NCBI GenBank assembly: GCA_964463915.1
Contig: CAYXEH010000076.1
Span: 1-7,236, forward strand
Length of the DNA stretch: 7,236 bases
Direction: 5' to 3'
Source: PUPG01 sp964463915
GTDB lineage: Bacteria; Bacteroidota; Bacteroidia; Bacteroidales; UBA7960
Shown here: positions 1 through 4,946 of the stretch, piece by piece
How positions within the stretch are numbered: position 1 is the stretch's first letter
Layout of the letters: every line of letters starts with the position of its first letter
Notes under the pieces: generated by a model
The model's database searches: none
Told to the model about the DNA's origin: nothing
Seen by the model: only the letters and a program-made list of their open reading frames with translations
Program-made: the position numbers and the translations under genes

Positions 1-300
1 AATCCCGTCAAAAGAGGTTTTCTGAATGGCATCGGTAATGGACCGGGTACTGTTGCCTCCCATCCCGATCACCACCGGCACACGCTTATCCACCATTTCA
101 ACGGCAAAGTTGATCACCGCATTTCGCTCATCGGGGTTGAGCGTTACAGACTCCCCCGTTGTTCCAAGGAAAACGATGTAATCCACGCCGCTCTCTATCT
201 GGAATTCGATCAGGGCTTCAAAAGATCTGAAATCAATGTTTCCTTCCTTGTGAAAAGGGGTAACGATGGCCGTGCCCGTTCCCCTGAACTTATTACGCAT
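1..300 (-). CDS. dapA: 4-hydroxy-tetrahydrodipicolinate synthase, N-terminal part (cut by window edge)
   Basis: DapA condenses pyruvate with aspartate-4-semialdehyde, the first committed step of the diaminopimelate/lysine pathway, in the cytoplasm. Reading from the ATG at 298-300 gives 100 uninterrupted codons to the window edge, beginning MRNKFRGTGTAIVTPF. Seen directly are the family's N-terminal (beta/alpha)8-barrel strand GTGTAIVTPF (about residues 7-16) and the loop FLGTTGES (about 44-51), whose Thr pair helps bind pyruvate and relay protons. VVIGMGGNST (about 76-85) matches the next barrel strand and loop (usually V.AG.G.N.T). The Schiff-base lysine and catalytic tyrosine lie beyond the edge and cannot be checked. 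The start overlaps the stop of the upstream DUF6913-like gene by 8 nt, which implies translational coupling. N-acetylneuraminate lyase and related barrel enzymes share this fold, but GTTGES and the strand pattern favour DapA. Confidence 0.92.
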   Translation of the reverse strand, partial: MRNKFRGTGTAIVTPFHKEGNIDFRSFEALIEFQIESGVDYIVFLGTTGESVTLNPDERNAVINFAVEMVDKRVPVVIGMGGNSTRSITDAIQKTSFDGI

Positions 301-838
301 TGGTATTTCTGGTTTTGATGATTTTTAAATAATGAATGATATGACGGGCAAGTTCAGCCGCCGGGCAATCCTCTTCCACCTGCATAATCAGATCGTACAC
401 ACCGTCTGTATCGGGATGCGCAGCCCCTGTTTTGAATATCGCCTCCGAGCGGGCCGCCATGAATTTCATGGGGTGAGCCTGGTAAGGTGACAAATCAATC
501 AGAATATCAAACTTCGTGCTTGTGAACTCTTTTAGAAAAGCACGTTTCGGTTTGAGTAACCAGGAAAAATCCTTCCTGCAGCAGATTCTGGTGTGTTTCG
601 GGGGAGTGGTTTCTTCCGGAACAACGCCCGCATTGACAAAACCCAATGCGCTCACCGACTTTCCATCCTCCTGAAACTGCTTAATCAGTTTGCCGGCCAC
701 ACCGACATCTTCATCATGGTCATGCCCATACAACAAGGCAATCGTACCGGATGAAGCATAATCAACCATACGCCGCTGTCTTGAGGCAGATTTTAATACA
801 CGACGCATCAGGAACCGGCGGAGGCTGCGCTTAATCAT
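293..838 (-). CDS. DUF6913-like uncharacterised protein, 181 aa
   Basis: The protein resembles a small Bacteroidetes group (DUF6913 as I recall it) of unknown function. Visible features are a very basic N-terminus with many Arg/Lys in the first 25 residues, a hydrophobic strand TIALLYG (about 32-38), and a core FDILIDLSPYQAHPMKFMAA followed by SEAIFKTGAA (about 110-140). It ends in a helix ARHIIHYLKII. No signal peptide, membrane segment or catalytic motif is evident, so it is probably cytoplasmic. I choose the ATG at 836-838. A GTG at 851-853 in the same frame would add five residues, but it lies immediately downstream of a TAATTTTG -7 element (861-868) and would leave essentially no leader. 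The 3' end overlaps dapA by 8 nt, so the pair is almost certainly co-translated. A role linked to lysine or cell-wall precursor synthesis is only a guess from position. Confidence 0.8.
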   Translation of the reverse strand: MIKRSLRRFLMRRVLKSASRQRRMVDYASSGTIALLYGHDHDEDVGVAGKLIKQFQEDGKSVSALGFVNAGVVPEETTPPKHTRICCRKDFSWLLKPKRAFLKEFTSTKFDILIDLSPYQAHPMKFMAARSEAIFKTGAAHPDTDGVYDLIMQVEEDCPAAELARHIIHYLKIIKTRNTNA

Positions 839-860
839 TTCAATAACATTCACGAAACAG

Positions 861-868
861 CAAAATTA
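861..868 (-). promoter_or_regulatory. Candidate -7 promoter element for the DUF6913-like gene and dapA
   Basis: On the minus strand the sequence reads TAATTTTG, an exact match to the Bacteroidetes TAnnTTTG -7 box. It lies in the 43-nt gap between the flavin reductase stop and the ATG at 838. I see no TTG -33 box 17-23 nt upstream, so the call rests on the -7 box alone. If active, transcription would start near 853-857. Confidence 0.4.
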
Positions 869-881
869 TCCTTTATGAAAA

Positions 882-1394
882 TTACTCCTTTTCCCACGCC
901 TGAATGATCTCCCCGATGTAAAAACGATGATAATCTTTGGCAGGATAGATCTTTTCGATGTCAAATACCTGGAAAAACTCCGGCTTGATGTCATCAAAAT
1001 AAATTTTCCTGCACTCCAGCACAAGCCGGGCTTCTTCAAAGGCCACCGAACCTGAGGGGGTCTTTACAGCGTTCAGCCCGTCAATATTCATTTTATTCAG
1101 GTCTCTGCCGGATGTAGTCCCGCAAAGATTAAGCAGTTCTTTCTTTGCTTCAGGGAAGAACGACAATGTGAAGTATGGTTGCTTTTCCAGGAAACCAAAG
1201 GTATGTCTCTGAGGGCGCACGAAAGTGATGGCAATCGGTTTGCGCCACAGCACCCCCGCACAGCCCCAGCTGGCCGTCATCATATTATAGTTGTCCGGCG
1301 TTCCCGAGGTCACCAGCATCCAATCCCTGCCGATCAGTTTAAACACATTGTCCTGAATTTCCTCAGTATGAATCTTTTTGAAAAGTTGCTCCAT
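882..1394 (-). CDS. Flavin reductase-like FMN-binding split-barrel protein, 170 aa
   Basis: The protein belongs to the flavin reductase / flavoredoxin-like family, small cytoplasmic proteins that bind FMN in a split beta-barrel. They either reduce free flavin with NAD(P)H or act as electron carriers. The diagnostic stretch is DWMLVTSG (about 24-31), then YNMMTASWGCAGVLW (36-50), then KPIAITFVRPQRHTFGFLE (52-70), the usual flavin-phosphate and isoalloxazine contact region. A second segment, YFTLSFFP followed by KKELLNLCGTTSGRD, also fits the family, in which an L...CG..SGRD-type sequence is common. The full length of about 170 aa is normal for the short single-domain form. The ATG at 1392-1394 is the only sensible start before the conserved region. 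The partner monooxygenase or electron donor is not in the window, so the specific substrate is unknown. It lies 73 nt downstream of the secreted-protein gene, on the same strand. Confidence 0.88.
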   Translation of the reverse strand: MEQLFKKIHTEEIQDNVFKLIGRDWMLVTSGTPDNYNMMTASWGCAGVLWRKPIAITFVRPQRHTFGFLEKQPYFTLSFFPEAKKELLNLCGTTSGRDLNKMNIDGLNAVKTPSGSVAFEEARLVLECRKIYFDDIKPEFFQVFDIEKIYPAKDYHRFYIGEIIQAWEKE

Positions 1395-1415
1395 CTTTCG
1401 GTTTTTCTGTAATTA

Positions 1416-1431
1416 AAATTGGGCACAATTT
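1416..1431. repeat. Short AT-rich palindrome upstream of the flavin reductase gene
   Basis: AAATTG and CAATTT form a perfect 6-bp inverted repeat around the 4-nt spacer GGCA, 21 nt before the flavin reductase start. It could be an operator or a chance AT-rich repeat. There is no T-tract directly after it that would make it a convincing terminator for the upstream gene. Confidence 0.3.
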
Positions 1432-1467
1432 ACTAAAAATTGCGCAGACAGATTGCCCTTTCAGGCA

Positions 1468-2211
1468 TTACTGAGTCAGGGAGTAAACAAAGCCGGCCAG
1501 TGTGACCATATCCTGGTCCTCCTCAAAATCGATATCATTTCTCCGGACGAATCGGCGGAGTTCCCTGCGGTCATCTGCAAAGTTCTTGAGCAGCAAGCTC
1601 CTGGTCCTGACATTCACCGGAACTTTGTCCTTCATAATATGATATTGCGACTGCCGGTTCAGGGTCACCTCAATACGTTCTCCGCCGGGATTGTGAACCA
1701 GGATGGTGGGATCCACCGAACCTCCTGCACCCGCCCCTTCAAAATTCATCACCACTTCAACCGAAGAGGCATGTACATTGCTTCCATACGCACCCTCAAC
1801 CACGACCTCAGGAGATATATCAATAGCGTATTTCCTGAGAAGCAGCGGTTCTGACTCCACAACTTCAAAAAAACCATGATCAGGCACATAGGTATAGGTC
1901 TGTGCTTCGATACGAATTGAATCAATTTCATGGGGGTTATCCAGTAATCGAAAGCCCTTTCTGTTATCTTCGTAATAAAAAATATCAAACAGCAGGTTGT
2001 AATTCAGCTCCCGGCTCACCTGACGACCCCCGTAGTAAACGATGGCCTCCATCGCCTCCGGATATAAATTTTGGATCTCCGTGGAGGCATTGTTCTCCAC
2101 CACAATACGACGATGATCGCTGCGAAAGCTCTCCTGCTGGGCCTTTAGTACACCGTTCACACAAAGAAGCAATGCAACAAACAGCACACAGGATTTTTCT
2201 GATGTTTTCAT
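1468..2211 (-). CDS. Secreted protein of unknown function, 247 aa
   Basis: I do not recognise a named family. The ATG at 2209-2211 opens a clear Sec signal peptide: a Lys-containing start (MKTSEK), a hydrophobic core CVLFVALLLCVNGV, and a likely type I cleavage after LKA, leaving a mature N-terminal Gln. There is no convincing lipobox, so a soluble periplasmic or exported protein is expected. The mature part is rich in alternating hydrophobic/charged strands. It contains FDIFYYEDNRKGFRLLD (about 75-91), TYVPDHGFFEVVESEPLLLRKY (about 107-128), a Gly-rich turn EGAGAGGS (158-165), and a C-terminal charged helix with FADDRRELRRFVRRNDIDFEED (about 211-232). That order, with a 'FFEV...LLLRKY' strand pair and a final 'LLKNF.DDRRELRRFV' helix, resembles a loose class of Bacteroidetes exported proteins seen in many genomes. 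That resemblance is from memory and gives no function. A TTG 51 nt further upstream would extend the frame but would bury the signal peptide. Confidence 0.75.
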   Translation of the reverse strand: MKTSEKSCVLFVALLLCVNGVLKAQQESFRSDHRRIVVENNASTEIQNLYPEAMEAIVYYGGRQVSRELNYNLLFDIFYYEDNRKGFRLLDNPHEIDSIRIEAQTYTYVPDHGFFEVVESEPLLLRKYAIDISPEVVVEGAYGSNVHASSVEVVMNFEGAGAGGSVDPTILVHNPGGERIEVTLNRQSQYHIMKDKVPVNVRTRSLLLKNFADDRRELRRFVRRNDIDFEEDQDMVTLAGFVYSLTQ

Positions 2212-2291
2212 GGTTTTTAACTTGATGGTAACTGGCTGGCCCGGGAAACAGAGATAACACAAGGAATACCAACCTTCTGTTTATTCAGTCC

Positions 2292-2322
2292 TAAAAGTAG
2301 GAAAATATATGGAACCACCCAA
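2292..2322 (-). promoter_or_regulatory. Weak candidate promoter for the secreted-protein gene
   Basis: On the minus strand a TTG at 2322-2320 is followed after 20 nt by TACTTTTA at 2299-2292, one mismatch from TAnnTTTG and with spacing in the Bacteroidetes range. It would give a leader of roughly 75 nt. A second imperfect -7 match, TATCTCTG, lies at 2256-2249 without a -33 box. Either could be chance in AT-rich DNA. Confidence 0.3.
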
Positions 2323-2340
2323 GAGATTGAATGCTGAAAT

Positions 2341-2364
2341 TTCCCTGCCACGGGCGGCAGGGAA
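2341..2364. repeat. Perfect 9-bp GC-rich inverted repeat in the divergent intergenic region
   Basis: TTCCCTGCC (2341-2349) and GGCAGGGAA (2356-2364) are exact reverse complements around a 6-nt loop, ACGGGC. The repeat ends 15 nt before the -7 box of the hydrolase gene and therefore covers the place of its -33 region. There is no T-tract on either side, so it is not a standard intrinsic terminator. It may be an operator, an extragenic palindromic repeat, or a structured leader if transcription starts further upstream. Confidence 0.75.
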
Positions 2365-2379
2365 TCAGAGGCAATTATG

Positions 2380-2387
2380 TATATTTG
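2380..2387 (+). promoter_or_regulatory. -7 promoter element of the hydrolase gene
   Basis: TATATTTG is an exact match to the Bacteroidetes -7 consensus TAnnTTTG, 25 nt before the ATG at 2413. A TTG-type -33 box is missing at the usual spacing, where the inverted repeat at 2341-2364 lies. The expected leader is short, about 15-20 nt, and A-rich just before the start codon, without a Shine-Dalgarno sequence. Confidence 0.55.
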
Positions 2388-2412
2388 CCGGCATACGCTA
2401 ACATAAAGTTAA

Positions 2413-3183
2413 ATGGCTTTGCTGGAAATAAGCATACTGGGTTCAGGCACTTCGCAGGGAATTCCCGTGGTGGGGTGCACCTGTGAGGTATGCCAAAGCA
2501 ATGACACACGCGACAAAAGGCTCAGAACCTCTGCCCTGCTTCAGTTTAACGGTACCAGTGTGGCCATCGACGCCGGCCCTGATTTCCGGCAACAGATGCT
2601 TCGCGAACAAGTCCGAAGGCTCGACGGTATCGTGTTGACCCATAACCACAAGGATCATACGGCGGGTATCGACGATGTAAGGGCTTTCAACTGGATCCAA
2701 CAGAAACCAATGAATATTTATGGCAGGGGATCGGTACTGTCCGCCATCAGGGAAGAATTTTTCTATGCCTTCGAGGAAAGTCCCTACCCCGGCGTACCGG
2801 ACATTAACCTGAATGAGCTCGATGGCTTACCTTTCCGTATTGGCAGCATGGAGCTGATCCCCATTGATGCCATGCACCACCAGATGCCGGTTTACGGATA
2901 CCGTACCGGAGATTTTTCTTACCTGACTGACGCCAACTACATTGAAACGAGCGAACTGGACAAAATGAAAGGCTCACGTTACGTGGTCATCAACGCCCTG
3001 CGGAAAAAAAAGCACATCTCCCACTTTACCCTGGAAGAAGCTGTGGATATTTTGCAGTACCTCGCACCCGAAAAAGGCTTCATCACCCACATCAGTCACC
3101 AGATGGGTAAACACAGCGACGTGGAAAAAGAACTTCCGGAAGGAATTTTTTTGGCCCGCGACGGCCTGAAGCTTTATTGCTGA
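2413..3183 (+). CDS. PhnP-like metallo-beta-lactamase-fold hydrolase, 256 aa
   Basis: This is a cytoplasmic MBL-fold metal-dependent hydrolase of the group containing PhnP, the phosphoribosyl 1,2-cyclic phosphate phosphodiesterase of phosphonate breakdown. The metal motif THNHKDH is intact (His77, His79, Asp81, His82), followed by the HTAGIDD extension. Further ligands are likely His155 or His156 in DAMHHQMP, bridging Asp173 in YLTDANY, and a His in the C-terminal THISHQMGKH (226-234). The N-terminal GSGTSQGIPVVGCTCEVC carries Cys22, Cys24 and Cys27, matching the structural zinc site of PhnP, which is completed by a late His. Length is normal for the family. The ATG at 2413 starts directly at the first beta-strand and is supported by the -7 box upstream. 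No phosphonate (C-P lyase) genes are nearby, so a phosphonate role is not supported and the true substrate, probably a cyclic or other phosphodiester, is unknown. The gene is alone on its strand and converges on the lipoprotein gene. Confidence 0.88.
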   Translation: MALLEISILGSGTSQGIPVVGCTCEVCQSNDTRDKRLRTSALLQFNGTSVAIDAGPDFRQQMLREQVRRLDGIVLTHNHKDHTAGIDDVRAFNWIQQKPMNIYGRGSVLSAIREEFFYAFEESPYPGVPDINLNELDGLPFRIGSMELIPIDAMHHQMPVYGYRTGDFSYLTDANYIETSELDKMKGSRYVVINALRKKKHISHFTLEEAVDILQYLAPEKGFITHISHQMGKHSDVEKELPEGIFLARDGLKLYC

Positions 3184-3243
3184 CAGCAACCTGCCCCAGA
3201 CGGAGGCCCATTCACCATTCGAACAAGCATGAAAACTTAAAAC

Positions 3244-4935
3244 TCACTCCTGGCTGATCCTGACCCGCTTCAATACCAGGTGGTTCAACGGGTTGTTTGA
3301 CAAGTTCTCTACGTGATTCTGCGCAAAACGCATGGACTGGTCGTAAAACAGAAAAACTTTCGGGGCCTCCGCGACCAGTATACTGTCCATCCGGTGATAC
3401 ATTCCGATGCGGATACTGTCATTGGTTTCCGACAACGCGGCATCATACAGGCTGTCAAAAAGCGGATTGGAAAAACGGGTATAATTGGGACCGGCCGGGG
3501 TTTTGTTCCTGCTATGAAAAAGGGCCAGATAATTCTCCGCATCGGGATAATCCGCGATCCAGGAACCCCGAAAAAAAGGCGCATCGGCATTGGCCATCAT
3601 CTCCCGGTGAGTGGCCGAAGGGTTGACACTGATCTTTAATGTAATGCCAATCCGTGCCAGTTCAAACTGTATATACTGGGCTATATCCTGATAAACCTGG
3701 GTGGTGTACAGGGTGATGTCCGGCAGGCCTTCCCCACCCGGATATCCGGCCTCGGTCAGTAATTGCCTGGCCCGGCCCGGATCGTAATAATATCCGCCTT
3801 CGTTTTCAGTAAACCCGGGCATTCCCAGGGGAACAAAACCAGCATGGGCGGGCGTGCCAATATTATTGCGCAGAAAAGTCAGCATCTTCTCCCGGTCGAA
3901 TCCGTAATTGATCGCCTGCCTGACTTTCCTTGAACGAAGCGGCCAATCGGCAGGCACATCCCCCTCTCCCATCTGAAACCCCAGGTATTCTGTATTCAGA
4001 AAGGGCATGCTGATCTTTTGGATGCGATCCTGGTACTTTTCCTGCAATTCGCCACGGGGAGTCAGCAGTTCATCCTGATAACCTGCATCCAGGCGTGTGA
4101 GCACATCCAGGTTCCCCTTGATGAATTCCAGGAAAGCAGTCTGCCGGTCGACGATGAAACTGACAGATACGGCGTCAAGATATGGCAGTCGCTGATCTTC
4201 GTCAAACTCAAAGTAGTTCGGATTCTTCCTGTAGACCAGTTTGACCCCCTCACGCCAATAAGTAAACCGAAACGGGCCCGTACCCACAGGATTGCGCCGG
4301 AAATCCTGCCCGTAAGCTTCAATGGCTTCACGGGGAACCACCGCACAATACTGCATGGTCAGCAGGCCAGGCATGGGTGGAAAAGCCTGTGCCATGTGAA
4401 TCACAAGGGTGGTATCGTCAGGAGCTTCCATATGAAGCTCCCCGTTCTCTTTCCGTGCTACCTGGTTCATCACCCAGGCACCCGGTGCACTGAGACGGGG
4501 ATCAAGCATACGGGCGAAACTGTAAATAAAATCATCGGCTACCACCCGACGGCCTTTCCCTCCGGGGAAGCAGTCATCGTCATGAAAATATACGTCATCG
4601 CGCAGAAAAAAAGTATACTTAAGCCCGTCTTCCGATACCTGCCATCGGCGCGCAATAGCCGGTCGCACATGAAGACTGTCATCGAGTTCCAACAGGCTGT
4701 TGAAAAGCTGGCTCACCGCCCAAATATTGGCCTGGTTTCGGGCATACAGCGGATCCAGGGAGGTGATGTTCTGGTCTTCGTTGTAACGAAACACCGTCAT
4801 CCCGCCGTCATCAGCAGGGCCCCTGCCGCAGGAGACATGCAGAAAAAAAGCTGCAGCAAAAGGCACAATCAGTTGCCATCGTAATGGCAGACCGATGAGC
4901 AGTCTGCAAAAATACCAGCTTTTCACCCTACACAT
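3244..4935 (-). CDS. Peptide-type ABC transporter substrate-binding lipoprotein (SBP_bac_5 / OppA-DppA family), 563 aa
   Basis: Family members capture peptides or other solutes outside the inner membrane and deliver them to an ABC permease. The N-terminus has basic residues, a hydrophobic stretch (LIVPFAAAFFLHV) and then Ser-Cys at 35-36. This fits a Bacteroidetes lipoprotein signal with a relaxed lipobox (HVSC), so the mature protein is probably lipidated at Cys36. Family hallmarks include RPAIARRWQVSEDGLKYTFFLRDDVYFHD, VADDFIYSFARMLDPR, GTGPFRFTYW followed by LVYRKNPNYF, and RKVRQAINYGFDREKML, in the usual order over about residues 85-380. A C-terminal lobe ends in APKVFLFYDQSMRFAQ. Length fits the family. 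The ATG at 4933-4935 lies 11 nt after the purL stop, so the two are probably one transcript. No permease or ATPase gene is in the window, so its transporter partner and ligand are unknown. Confidence 0.9.
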   Translation of the reverse strand: MCRVKSWYFCRLLIGLPLRWQLIVPFAAAFFLHVSCGRGPADDGGMTVFRYNEDQNITSLDPLYARNQANIWAVSQLFNSLLELDDSLHVRPAIARRWQVSEDGLKYTFFLRDDVYFHDDDCFPGGKGRRVVADDFIYSFARMLDPRLSAPGAWVMNQVARKENGELHMEAPDDTTLVIHMAQAFPPMPGLLTMQYCAVVPREAIEAYGQDFRRNPVGTGPFRFTYWREGVKLVYRKNPNYFEFDEDQRLPYLDAVSVSFIVDRQTAFLEFIKGNLDVLTRLDAGYQDELLTPRGELQEKYQDRIQKISMPFLNTEYLGFQMGEGDVPADWPLRSRKVRQAINYGFDREKMLTFLRNNIGTPAHAGFVPLGMPGFTENEGGYYYDPGRARQLLTEAGYPGGEGLPDITLYTTQVYQDIAQYIQFELARIGITLKISVNPSATHREMMANADAPFFRGSWIADYPDAENYLALFHSRNKTPAGPNYTRFSNPLFDSLYDAALSETNDSIRIGMYHRMDSILVAEAPKVFLFYDQSMRFAQNHVENLSNNPLNHLVLKRVRISQE

Positions 4936-4946
4936 ATAATCGCTGA

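Noticed and set aside
1453..1854. Plus-strand open frame opposite the secreted-protein gene
   Set aside because: The minus-strand frame has a full signal peptide and coherent protein composition; the plus-strand frame has neither a promoter nor a plausible protein.
2260..2262. Upstream TTG start for the secreted protein
   Set aside because: It would add 17 residues ahead of a well-formed signal peptide that begins naturally at the ATG at 2211.
2341..2364. Inverted repeat as an intrinsic terminator
   Set aside because: It lies between divergent genes, not after a gene end, and has no T-run on either strand.
3184..3243. Possible bidirectional terminator between the convergent hydrolase and lipoprotein genes
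   Set aside because: The best stem on the minus strand (GCCTC / GGGGC) is 5 bp with a G-T pair and has no T-tract, so it is not enough to call a terminator.
4018..4884. Long plus-strand open frame (288 codons) opposite the substrate-binding lipoprotein gene
   Set aside because: It lies wholly antisense to a gene with strong family motifs. Its translation has no recognisable domain and fits a shadow frame.
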